Source: Thiopontia sp964344435 (GTDB lineage Bacteria > Pseudomonadota > Gammaproteobacteria > GCF-002020875). Taken from it: DNA of 8,407 nucleotides. Below are positions 1 to 6,502 of the stretch, piece after piece. Numbering within the stretch: position 1 is the stretch's first letter; each line of letters starts with the position of its first letter. The notes beneath the pieces were generated by a model, which saw only the letters and a list, made by a program, of their open reading frames with translations, had not been told where the DNA came from and ran no database searches. The stretch spans positions 1-8,407 of the forward strand of contig CAYFNH010000099.1 of the NCBI GenBank assembly GCA_964344435.1, read 5' to 3'. Both the position numbers and the translations under genes were made by a program.

Positions 1-46
1 TGGAAATCAGCGGTGGTCAGGAGCTTAAATGATGGTTTGGTGAATA

Positions 47-922
47 ATGCGGGCTCAGATGATGGAGGGCTCGATAGCGGTGAAGAGTGTCAAAGGGGAG
101 TTCGCCGAGTTTACCCTGCGGCTGCCCTATCGCCCCAGTGAAACGGCTTCTACAAGCAGTTTTCGCAAACAACAGCCAGCTGACAACGTGTCGTTGGAGA
201 AACCGGTCTCTTCTACTGAGTACAAAGCAGAGCTGGACGATGCCCAGGGGCATATATTGGTGGTGGATGACACCATCGCCATGCGTATGCTGGTAGCCAA
301 AATGGTCGAAAAACTGGGTTTTCAAGTGACGACGGCCGAAAACGGTGCGCAAGCGGTTGAAGAGGCCCTGCGTAATAACTTTTCACTGATCATTATGGAT
401 ATGCAAATGCCGGTAATGGACGGTATTGAGGCCACCAGAAAACTCCGTAACCTCCGTTATTCCAGTCCGATTGTTGCTCTTTCAGCGAATACCTCGCAGC
501 TCAATCGTGAGCAGTTTTTAGCAGCGGGTGCCGATGACTTTATGGAAAAACCGATCAACGGTATGGTGTTTAAGGAGACGGTGGAGCGCTACGCACAGCT
601 GACAGAGACGATGTTGCATGAGAACTCCGTCAAACGTGAATTTGAGGCTGAGCCAATTACTGACGAAATGAAGGCCTATTTTATTGAGCGGCTCGCCTAC
701 TCCTTCAGAAAGTTGCACACCTTGATGGAGCAGCAAGATTTGAGCGGTATGCGCTACATCATCCATGAAATTAAAGGCTCCAGTGCAGATTACGGTCATC
801 CACAACTGCACTCGCAAGCAGAAAAGATTTATGATGCCTTGGAGCAGAGTGACCATGATGCTGTGTTGGCACAGCTGCCAGTGCTGTTATCCTCCATCTC
901 CGTCTGTTTGAAAAGTGCATAG
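47..922 (+). CDS. C-terminal part of a hybrid sensor histidine kinase: ATPase tail, receiver domain, HPt domain
   Basis: The first ~30 residues (MEGSIAVKS...EFTLRLPY) match the end of a histidine-kinase ATPase domain, normally written MGGxIxVxSxxGxGSxFxxxLP. A polar linker (~31-67) follows. Residues ~69-181 form a CheY-like receiver: acidic pair D74/D75, phospho-acceptor D118 in the IIMDMQMPVMDG motif, switch Ser146 and Lys168 in EKP. Residues ~205-290 form an HPt domain with the phospho-His at H240 (HEIKGSS). Together these are the downstream steps of a His-Asp-His phosphorelay. The frame is closed just upstream by TGA at 41-43 and TAA at 26-28, so the rest of the kinase is not in this frame. 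ATGs at 47, 59 and 62 lack a good ribosome site, so the true start is unknown. The gene is either the tail of a frameshifted kinase or a freestanding receiver-HPt protein. Domain calls are firm; gene integrity is doubtful. Confidence 0.8.
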   Translation: MRAQMMEGSIAVKSVKGEFAEFTLRLPYRPSETASTSSFRKQQPADNVSLEKPVSSTEYKAELDDAQGHILVVDDTIAMRMLVAKMVEKLGFQVTTAENGAQAVEEALRNNFSLIIMDMQMPVMDGIEATRKLRNLRYSSPIVALSANTSQLNREQFLAAGADDFMEKPINGMVFKETVERYAQLTETMLHENSVKREFEAEPITDEMKAYFIERLAYSFRKLHTLMEQQDLSGMRYIIHEIKGSSADYGHPQLHSQAEKIYDALEQSDHDAVLAQLPVLLSSISVCLKSA

Positions 923-954
923 CTGTCTATTCGCCACAATCTGGGAGTCATCCA

Positions 955-1380
955 ATGTATCAACTGGTCTATTACAGCACGGCGACACGCCTGTTCTCCA
1001 CAACACAGTTAGAGGCGCTGTTGGAGAAGGCGCGCAAGCGTAACCATGAGAAGGGGGTGACTGGCATACTGCTCTACCATGAAGGGGTATTCATTCAGGT
1101 GCTGGAGGGGGACAAAGAGGTGGTGGATTCCCTGTTTGAGAATATTTCCCGAGACCCTGCCCATCATCAGGTTACCCGAGTATATTCGGGCACTGTTGCG
1201 CAACGTGATTTTCCGGACTGGAGCATGGGGTTCAAGGCCGTTGAAAGCGACGAGGACAAGGAGACGGTTGAGGGGTTTAGTGCCTTTATCGTCGATGAGC
1301 AGCTGCATGCCGCTGACCTTGGAGTCGTCACTGACAAAGTCCGGCATTTGATCGATAGCTTTAAAGCCTTAAATCGTTAG
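955..1380 (+). CDS. BLUF-domain blue-light photoreceptor, short single-domain type
   Basis: The 141-residue protein is a BLUF domain over residues 1-~95 with a short C-terminal helical tail and no output domain. BLUF proteins bind FAD and sense blue light by rearranging hydrogen bonds around a Tyr-Gln pair. Aligned by eye to cyanobacterial PixD, the key residues are Tyr6 (PixD Tyr8), Asn30 (Asn32), Gln48 in FIQVLEG (Gln50), and Trp89/Met91 in DWSMGF (Trp91/Met93). The motif GVTGILLYHEGVF is typical. PixD Asn31 corresponds to Arg29 here. A Shine-Dalgarno GGGAG at 943-947 sits 7 bases before the ATG. The gene starts 32 bases after the receiver-HPt gene on the same strand, so the two are probably co-transcribed. 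Short BLUF proteins usually act through a partner protein; the neighbour is a candidate, which is inference only. Confidence 0.93.
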   Translation: MYQLVYYSTATRLFSTTQLEALLEKARKRNHEKGVTGILLYHEGVFIQVLEGDKEVVDSLFENISRDPAHHQVTRVYSGTVAQRDFPDWSMGFKAVESDEDKETVEGFSAFIVDEQLHAADLGVVTDKVRHLIDSFKALNR

Positions 1381-1477
1381 TGTATCTCTGGAGAGCACCA
1401 ACCGTAGCGCACCAGATGGAAAATTTTCGTGCTGGATGTGGTTTTACTGCTGCGGTGGTTGGGGCAAAATAGAGTCT
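1381..1477 (+). other. Gap between the BLUF gene and ybgC, possible promoter region of the tol-pal cluster
   Basis: This 97-base gap is the only sizeable space ahead of the Tol-Pal genes, so a cluster promoter is most likely here or inside the BLUF gene. No convincing sigma-70 promoter is visible. TTTACT (1443-1448) and CAAAAT (1465-1470) are 16 bases apart but would start transcription at the ybgC start codon itself. A perfect 10-base palindrome GAAAATTTTC lies at 1419-1428. No terminator hairpin is seen after the BLUF gene, so read-through from upstream is possible. Confidence 0.3.
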
Positions 1478-1891
1478 ATGGCGGTTCCTTTTACCTTTCC
1501 GGTTCGAATCTACTACGAAGATACCGATTCCGGCGGCGTAGTCTACTATGCCAACTATCTGAAGTTTATGGAGCGTGCCCGTACCGAATGGTTGCGTGCA
1601 CTCGGTTTCGAGCAAGATCGATTGATCGAAGAGAGCGGGGTGATCTTTGCGGTGCGTTCCGTCACCATCGACTACAATGCCCCGGCCCGTTTCAATGATC
1701 AGCTGGAGGTGGTTACCATGCTGGTAAAGGTGGGGCGTGCCAGTCTCTCTCTGCTGCAGGAGGTCCACCGTTGTGGTGAAGAGGCTCTGCTCTGTGCCGC
1801 CAATGTCAAGATCGCAGCACTTTCGGTGGAGAATTTTCGTCCACTACCGATGCCAGAACCCCTTTTTAGTGCAATAAAAAATCATGAATAG
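1478..1891 (+). CDS. ybgC: Acyl-CoA thioesterase YbgC, Tol-Pal associated
   Basis: The 137-residue protein belongs to the 4-hydroxybenzoyl-CoA-type hotdog thioesterases. Family members hydrolyse short-chain or acyl-ACP-linked thioesters in the cytoplasm, and YbgC has been linked to phospholipid metabolism. The signature VRIYYEDTDSGGVVYYANY at residues 9-27 carries the catalytic aspartate (D17), followed by FMERARTEWLR. Length matches E. coli YbgC. The frame is open back to an ATG at 1436, but the extra 14 residues are unlike the family, and the protein from the ATG at 1478 aligns with known starts. The ribosome site is weak (AGAG at 1471-1474). The end overlaps tolQ by 8 bases, and the gene leads the tol-pal cluster as in most gammaproteobacteria. 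Confidence 0.95.
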   Translation: MAVPFTFPVRIYYEDTDSGGVVYYANYLKFMERARTEWLRALGFEQDRLIEESGVIFAVRSVTIDYNAPARFNDQLEVVTMLVKVGRASLSLLQEVHRCGEEALLCAANVKIAALSVENFRPLPMPEPLFSAIKNHE

Positions 1892-2600
1892 TGAACTCTC
1901 GATTGCGGCCCTGATTCTGGAGGCCAGCGTGGTAGTGCAGCTCATCCTGCTGCTGCTGGTGGCCTCATCGGTCTGGTCCTGGAAGGTGATCTTCGACAAG
2001 CTGCAGGAGATGCGACAGGCAAAAGAGGCGGCAGACCGTTTTGAGGATCTGTTCTGGAGTGGACGAAACCTGAGTGAACTTTTTCGCAAGTTCGAGAACG
2101 CCCAGCCACGCGGTATGGCAGGAATCTTTGTGGCCGGCTTTCGTGAGTTTGTTCGTCTGCACAAACGTTCCGGGTTGAGCTCGTCCGATGTGGTGGATGG
2201 CTCCAGTCGGGCGATGCGGGTGGCGCTTAACCGGGATCTGGATCAGCTGGAGACCAATCTCGCCTTTCTGGCCACTGTGGGCTCTACTACTCCGTACATT
2301 GGCCTGTTCGGGACGGTGTGGGGGATCATGAACTCATTCAGCGCGATTGGTTCCACCAGCAATGCAACGTTGGCAATGGTGGCCCCCGGTATCTCCGAGG
2401 CGCTGGTGGCAACCGCCATCGGTCTGTTTGCGGCAATCCCCGGGGTGATCTTCTATAACCGCTTCTCTAATGAGATCGAGCGTCTCAATAACCGCTATGA
2501 CATCTTTGTGGAGGAGTTCTCCAGTATTCTGCGCCGTCAGTCGCACCAGGAGCAGGATCCGCCTCCCTCTCAACCTCGGGAGGGAGAGACGGCAGAATGA
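1884..2600 (+). CDS. tolQ: TolQ, proton-channel subunit of the Tol-Pal motor
   Basis: TolQ is the MotA/ExbB-type inner-membrane protein that, with TolR, uses the proton motive force to energise TolA during outer-membrane constriction at division. The 238-residue protein has three membrane segments, at roughly residues 13-34, 126-149 and 168-192, with a large cytoplasmic loop between the first two. The conserved blocks PYIGLFGTVWGIM and ATAIGLFAAIP carry pore-lining threonines T144 and T177, matching E. coli TolQ T145 and T178. The EFVRLH and SRAMR motifs in the loop are also TolQ-specific and separate it from ExbB. No Shine-Dalgarno precedes the ATG (an A-run at 1876-1881 instead). The 8-base overlap with ybgC suggests translational coupling. 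The end overlaps tolR by ATGA. Confidence 0.97.
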   Translation: MNSELSIAALILEASVVVQLILLLLVASSVWSWKVIFDKLQEMRQAKEAADRFEDLFWSGRNLSELFRKFENAQPRGMAGIFVAGFREFVRLHKRSGLSSSDVVDGSSRAMRVALNRDLDQLETNLAFLATVGSTTPYIGLFGTVWGIMNSFSAIGSTSNATLAMVAPGISEALVATAIGLFAAIPGVIFYNRFSNEIERLNNRYDIFVEEFSSILRRQSHQEQDPPPSQPREGETAE

Positions 2601-3019
2601 GTCGTCAGCGTGCCCGCAAGCGCCCCATGGCCTCTATCAATGTGGTGCCTTACATCGATGTGATGCTGGTACTGCTGATTATCTTCATGGTCACCGCACC
2701 TCTGTTGACCCAGGGGGTCAAGGTGGATCTGCCTCAGACCGAATCCAAGGCGGTCGAGAACAGCGAGAAGGAGCCGGTAGTGGTGACGGTGCGCGAGGAT
2801 GGAGTGCTCTTTATCAATGTCGGGGACAACCCGGAGAAGCCGGTAGGGCCTGACCTGTTGCAGAAGCGGGTGGCGCTGCTGGTAGAGCGTGATCCGGCAA
2901 CCCAGGTGCTGGTGCGTGGTGATCACAAGGTGGACTATGGTGCTGTGGTACGGGTGATGGCGCGTTTGCAGCAATCCGGTGTGCCAAGTGTAGGGCTGGT
3001 AACCGACCCTGTTGAGTAG
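2597..3019 (+). CDS. tolR: TolR, Tol-Pal motor subunit
   Basis: TolR is an ExbD-type protein with a short cytoplasmic N-terminus, one membrane helix (about residues 17-37) and a periplasmic domain that can bind peptidoglycan. It partners TolQ in the proton channel. The essential membrane aspartate is D21, in the VVPYIDVMLVLLIIF segment that matches E. coli IVPLLDVLLVLLLIF (D23). The motif TQGVKVDLP just after the helix and the C-terminal SVGLVT block are typical. Length (140) is normal. The start overlaps the tolQ stop as ATGA, with a GGGAG element at 2582-2586 about 10 bases upstream. The stop TAG at 3017-3019 is followed almost at once by tolA. Confidence 0.97.
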   Translation: MSRQRARKRPMASINVVPYIDVMLVLLIIFMVTAPLLTQGVKVDLPQTESKAVENSEKEPVVVTVREDGVLFINVGDNPEKPVGPDLLQKRVALLVERDPATQVLVRGDHKVDYGAVVRVMARLQQSGVPSVGLVTDPVE

Positions 3020-3021
3020 TG

Positions 3022-3984
3022 ATGGAGCCATTCAAGGCACAATTGCTGGGACTCTATCAGAGGATGGAAGAGGTGCTCTCCTCTCTGGGGGTATCGGTGC
3101 TGTTGCATGGTGTGTTGCTGGTGCTGTTGCTGTGGGTGGGCAGCACAGCCATTGAACAACCCAAGCCGGCACCTGCAACGGTGCCGGTGATTCAGGCCCA
3201 TGCAGTGGATGGTCGGCAATTGGAGGCACGGGCAGAGCGCAAGCGCAGGGAGCAGGAGGCGAAGGAGCGCAAAGAGCAGGAGCGGCGTGAGGCCGCCAGG
3301 CGTAAGCAGCAGGAGCTGAAGAGGCGGGCCGAAGAGAAGAAAAAAGCGGAAGAGCAACGTAAGGCCGCTGCCGAAGAGGCGAAGCGAGCGGCTGCGTTGG
3401 AGAAGAAGCGCAAGGCGGAAGAGCAGCGAAGATTGGCCACAGAGCTCAAGAAGAAAAAGCAGAAAGAGGCTAAACGCAAAAAGGCGGCGGAGGAGAAAAA
3501 GAAGAGAGTTGCAGAGAAGAGGCGGGCAGAGGCGCTGAAAAAGAGGAGAGATGCAGAGAGAAAGCGGGCCGAGGAGGAGGCACAACGCAAGGCTGAGCAG
3601 CAGAGAAGGGACGAGGCAGCCCGTGCCAAGTTGAATGCAGAGCTGGAGGCGGAGATGGAGCAGGAGTTACTGCAGTCCAGCCAGCGACAGAGTGTGGTGG
3701 GCCGTGAGCTTGCCCAGTTGAAGGCAACCATTCGTCTGCAGATAGAGCGGATCTGGAAAAGGCCGCCCGGGACTCCACCAGGGCGAACCTGCAAGGTACA
3801 GGTCAGGTTGCTCCCCGGGGGAGGAGTAGGTAGTGTGACCATTCTGCAGAGCAGTGGCAATGAGGTGTTTGACGCTTCGGTCGAGCAGGCGGTGCGTATG
3901 GCGGCCCCGTTTCCCTATCCAGACTCTGTAGAATTACGCAATGAGCTGAGAGAGCTGGAGATGACCTTTAGACATGAGGGGTGA
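3022..3984 (+). CDS. tolA: TolA, inner-membrane to periplasm energy transducer of Tol-Pal
   Basis: TolA couples TolQR proton flow to TolB and Pal. Counting from the ATG at 3022 (320 residues), the membrane helix spans about 21-40 and carries the SxxxH motif (S25, H29) that contacts TolQ/TolR, as S18/H22 do in E. coli. A Pro-rich stretch leads into a very long charged helix, about 62-218, made largely of Lys, Arg, Glu and Ala. The C-terminal domain III (~232-317) has the TolA/TonB-like fold, with TCKVQVRLLPGGGV and SSGNEVFDASVEQAV. E. coli domain III has two cysteines; here only C257 is present. A GTG at 3019 also opens the frame and overlaps the tolR stop; the ATG is preferred, though the ribosome site is poor. 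Tandem stops TGA TAA end the gene. It is shorter than E. coli TolA (421) because of the helix. Confidence 0.95.
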   Translation: MEPFKAQLLGLYQRMEEVLSSLGVSVLLHGVLLVLLLWVGSTAIEQPKPAPATVPVIQAHAVDGRQLEARAERKRREQEAKERKEQERREAARRKQQELKRRAEEKKKAEEQRKAAAEEAKRAAALEKKRKAEEQRRLATELKKKKQKEAKRKKAAEEKKKRVAEKRRAEALKKRRDAERKRAEEEAQRKAEQQRRDEAARAKLNAELEAEMEQELLQSSQRQSVVGRELAQLKATIRLQIERIWKRPPGTPPGRTCKVQVRLLPGGGVGSVTILQSSGNEVFDASVEQAVRMAAPFPYPDSVELRNELRELEMTFRHEG

Positions 3985-3987
3985 TAA

Positions 3988-5256
3988 ATGATCAAGCAAT
4001 GGGCAATTTTTTTCTATGTAGCACTGTTTAGTGCGCCACTGTTCGCGCTGGAGATTACCATTACTCGTGGTAATGTGGCGGCACTACCGATCGCGGTTGC
4101 CCCGTTTCCTGGCTCTACCATTGTGGCCAATGATTTGCGTCTGAGTGGGGAATTTTCTCCACTCTCCGAGGCGAAGATGCTCTCCTCGCCGACGATTATC
4201 GATGAGGTGAACTATACTGACTGGCGTCTGTTGGAGGTGCCAACACTACTGGTCGGGCGGATGGTTGATGGTGCTAGAGGCAGGCAGCTTGAAGTGCAGT
4301 TGATTAATGTCTATCGGCAGCAGCTGATTGCCCACTACCGTTTTCCGGTGGGGGCTGCAGACAGTAAACGGATGCGCAAGATTGCCCATACCGTCAGTGA
4401 TTTGGTCTACAAGAAGTTGACCGGAGTGCCCGGTGTGTTCAGTACTCATGTTGCCTATGTCTCGGTAAGACAGTTGAGCAATGGAAAGCGAAGCTATACC
4501 CTAGAGATTGCCGACTTTGACGGTAATAATGCCCAGGTACTGCTTACTTCGAGCGCGCCACTGCTCTCCCCGGCGTGGTCACCGGATGGGCGCAAGCTGG
4601 CCTATGTCTCGTTCGAGAATCGCCGTTCCGAGGTGTGGATTCAGGAGGTTTACAGTGGCAAGCGTACCCGGTTGGCCAGCTTCAAGGGGAGCAACAGTGC
4701 TCCGGCGTGGTCACCGGATGGGCGTAAGCTGGCGCTTTCACTGTCGCGTGATGGCAACTCGGAGATCTATCTGCTTGATCTCGAAAGCAAGACGATGCAG
4801 CGTTTGACCCATAACCGGGGGGCCGATACCGAGCCCGACTGGTCTCCCGATGGTAGCACCCTTGCGTTTCTCTCCGACCGTAGTGGTGGCCCTCAGATCT
4901 ATCGGATGAGTGCGGCTGGGGGGCGGGCAGAGCGCATCAGTTTCAAGGGGCGTTACAACACCAGTCCGGACTGGTCCGCGGACGGTCGTCAAATCACCTT
5001 TCTGCAGGGAGACCGGGGGCGTTACCGGATTGCGCTACTGGATGTGGAGCAAGGTGTTGTGCGCCTGTTGAGTAGCAATCGCCAGGATGAGTCCCCCAGT
5101 TTTGCCCCGAACGGACGCTTGATCGTGTATGCTACACAGCAAAATAACCGGGGGGTTCTGGAGATTGCCTCGGTGGATGGGGGGACCGTACAACGCCTGA
5201 GTCTGCCGGGCAAGGATGTGCGCGAGCCTGCATGGTCGCCATTTGTTAATAGATAA
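3988..5256 (+). CDS. tolB: TolB, periplasmic beta-propeller protein of Tol-Pal
   Basis: TolB binds Pal and TolA in the periplasm and helps release Pal from peptidoglycan so it can be relocated to the division site. The 422-residue precursor begins with a signal peptide (about 1-20, cleavage after LFA). The mature N-terminus LEITITRG is the TolB-box region that switches between TolA and Pal binding. An alpha/beta domain runs to about residue 150. A six-bladed propeller follows, with PD40 motifs at regular ~44-residue spacing: PAWSPDGRKLA at 195 and 239, PDWSPDGSTLA at 283, PDWSADGRQIT at 327, PSFAPNGRLIV at ~370 and a final PAWSPF. The ATG is preceded by GAGGGG at 3976-3981. The gene lies 3 bases after tolA. 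Length matches the family. Confidence 0.97.
   Translation: MIKQWAIFFYVALFSAPLFALEITITRGNVAALPIAVAPFPGSTIVANDLRLSGEFSPLSEAKMLSSPTIIDEVNYTDWRLLEVPTLLVGRMVDGARGRQLEVQLINVYRQQLIAHYRFPVGAADSKRMRKIAHTVSDLVYKKLTGVPGVFSTHVAYVSVRQLSNGKRSYTLEIADFDGNNAQVLLTSSAPLLSPAWSPDGRKLAYVSFENRRSEVWIQEVYSGKRTRLASFKGSNSAPAWSPDGRKLALSLSRDGNSEIYLLDLESKTMQRLTHNRGADTEPDWSPDGSTLAFLSDRSGGPQIYRMSAAGGRAERISFKGRYNTSPDWSADGRQITFLQGDRGRYRIALLDVEQGVVRLLSSNRQDESPSFAPNGRLIVYATQQNNRGVLEIASVDGGTVQRLSLPGKDVREPAWSPFVNR
4570..4733 (+). repeat. Near-identical 32-base direct repeat inside tolB (4570-4601 and 4702-4733)
   Basis: The two copies differ at one base (CGC versus CGT for the same arginine) and encode the same 11 residues, PAWSPDGRKLA, in adjacent propeller blades exactly 132 bases apart. 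Other blades have diverged at both DNA and protein level. The pattern suggests a recent duplication or gene conversion between blades, or strong constraint. Confidence 0.85.
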
Positions 5257-5282
5257 TTGTTTTAAATAGTGGGGAAGTGATG

Positions 5283-5873
5283 ATGAAACGTGTTGTGGTA
5301 TCGGCTGTTGTAAGTGCTCTGTTGAGTGGATGTAGTAGTCTCAATGAGTCACTGAATGGTGCACTGGGAGGGGGCAGCTCTGATCAGCCTGCAGAGGTTG
5401 AGGTGATTGAGATCAGTGATGCCGAAACCGTCTCTGCAGGGAGTGCGACCCAGGATGGGATGGTAACGGGTGAGCAGGTCGCCTTTGACAGTGGAGTTCA
5501 GGAGGTGAGTGCTCCGATGGTGGCCAATGGCTTGAGTGCCCCGGCACAGCGCCTCTTCTTCTTTGGCTTTGATAGCAGTGCGGTGAGTCCGGAAGATCTT
5601 GCTGTAGTGCAGTCTCATGCGGTCTATCTGGTCAACAACCCGGTGATGATCGTGCGCCTGGAGGGGCATGCCGATGAGCGAGGCTCGCGTGAGTATAATC
5701 TCGCACTGGGAGAGCGGCGTGCACAGACGCTGAGTGATCTGCTGGTGGCCGAGGGGGTAAACAGTGGTCAGATCGAGATCATCAGTTACGGTGAAGAGAA
5801 GCCGTTGGAGGTTGGGCATGAAGAGGCCTTCTGGGCTCAGAATCGTCGGGTTGAGTTAACCTACCCGCAGTAA
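5283..5873 (+). CDS. pal: Pal, peptidoglycan-associated outer-membrane lipoprotein
   Basis: Pal is lipid-anchored in the outer membrane and binds peptidoglycan, holding the layers together under TolB/TolA control. A short lipoprotein signal ends in the lipobox LLSGC, with the lipidated Cys at residue 17. The following Ser-Ser gives no inner-membrane retention signal, so Lol sorting to the outer membrane is expected. A flexible acidic linker (~18-88) precedes an OmpA-like domain starting FFFGFDSS. The motif GHADERGSREYNLALGERRA carries the diaminopimelate-binding Asp131 and Arg146. At 196 residues it is longer than E. coli Pal (173) because of the linker. GTG 5277, ATG 5280 and ATG 5283 are adjacent; GGGGAAG at 5271-5277 is best placed for 5283. 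There are 26 bases after tolB, with no terminator. Confidence 0.95.
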   Translation: MKRVVVSAVVSALLSGCSSLNESLNGALGGGSSDQPAEVEVIEISDAETVSAGSATQDGMVTGEQVAFDSGVQEVSAPMVANGLSAPAQRLFFFGFDSSAVSPEDLAVVQSHAVYLVNNPVMIVRLEGHADERGSREYNLALGERRAQTLSDLLVAEGVNSGQIEIISYGEEKPLEVGHEEAFWAQNRRVELTYPQ

Positions 5874-5879
5874 CCGAAG

Positions 5880-6485
5880 ATGAATTTGCGTTCTCTCATA
5901 CCCCTGCTTGCAGGGGTTTTTCTCTTCTCTAATGTATCGGCCAATACGCTCGAACAGCGCCTGCAGAAGGTCGAGCGGCAGATGAGCCGTCTGAGCGCAC
6001 TGATGCTGGAGATTCAGCAGCTGCGTGAGGATCTGCAGCAAAACTATGGTGCGGTAGAGGAGGTGTTGCACCAGCAGAGAGAGTTGAAAAAGCGGCAGAG
6101 TGAACAGTATCTTGATCTGGATGCCCGCCTGCGTAAGCTGGAGAAGGGAGGAGAGCATGCGCCCACAGTAGATCGGAAAACAGTATCTGCTGGCCAGCAG
6201 GGGGGGGAGTATGAGGCCTATAACAAGGCATTTGCACTGGTTCGGGCCAACAAGACCTCAGAGGCACTGGATGCTCTCAATAAGTTGATTCAGGACTACC
6301 CCAAGGGGGAGTATACCGGGGATGCGTGGTATTGGATTGGTAGGCTGCATACGGTAAAGAGTGAGCAAAAGCTGGCCAAGCGTGCCTTTGCACAGGCCAG
6401 GGTGATCCTCAATGCTGTTGTGAAGCAGCAGCCGGGGTCGCAACAGGCCGAACGTGCTGCGGCCAAACTGAAGAAGATCCCGTAG
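5880..6485 (+). CDS. cpoB: CpoB (YbgF), cell division coordinator, with a shortened TPR domain
   Basis: CpoB is a periplasmic protein that binds TolA and tunes the peptidoglycan synthase PBP1B/LpoB, coordinating wall synthesis with outer-membrane constriction. Residues 1-21 are a signal peptide (cleavage after VSA). Residues ~23-90 form the Gln/Leu-rich trimeric coiled coil (LEQRLQKVERQ...LDARLRKLEKG). A linker follows, then a TPR region from YEAYNKAFALV (111) to the end. TPR1 is complete to DYPKGEY; the next unit starts at DAWYWIGRLH, but after ~18 residues the sequence is already at the terminal ARVILNAVVKQQPGSQQAE unit. Roughly one 32-34 residue repeat present in typical family members is missing, in frame. 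The total of 201 compares with 263 in E. coli. The ribosome site is weak; the ATG is 6 bases after the pal stop. Confidence 0.92.
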   Translation: MNLRSLIPLLAGVFLFSNVSANTLEQRLQKVERQMSRLSALMLEIQQLREDLQQNYGAVEEVLHQQRELKKRQSEQYLDLDARLRKLEKGGEHAPTVDRKTVSAGQQGGEYEAYNKAFALVRANKTSEALDALNKLIQDYPKGEYTGDAWYWIGRLHTVKSEQKLAKRAFAQARVILNAVVKQQPGSQQAERAAAKLKKIP

Positions 6486-6502
6486 CGGAGGTTTGCCCCG
6501 GC

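Noticed and set aside
1443..1470. Sigma-70-like TTTACT-N16-CAAAAT upstream of ybgC
   Set aside because: Each hexamer matches the consensus at only four positions, and the predicted transcript would begin at the start codon.
1873..1891. A6 run at the ybgC/tolQ junction as a programmed -1 frameshift site
   Set aside because: A -1 slip from the ybgC frame does not enter the tolQ frame, and tolQ has its own ATG.
2935..3860. Long minus-strand open frames opposite tolA (Leu-rich and Ser/Ala-rich)
   Set aside because: They are by-products of the purine-rich tolA coding strand, give low-complexity proteins, and have no recognisable domain.
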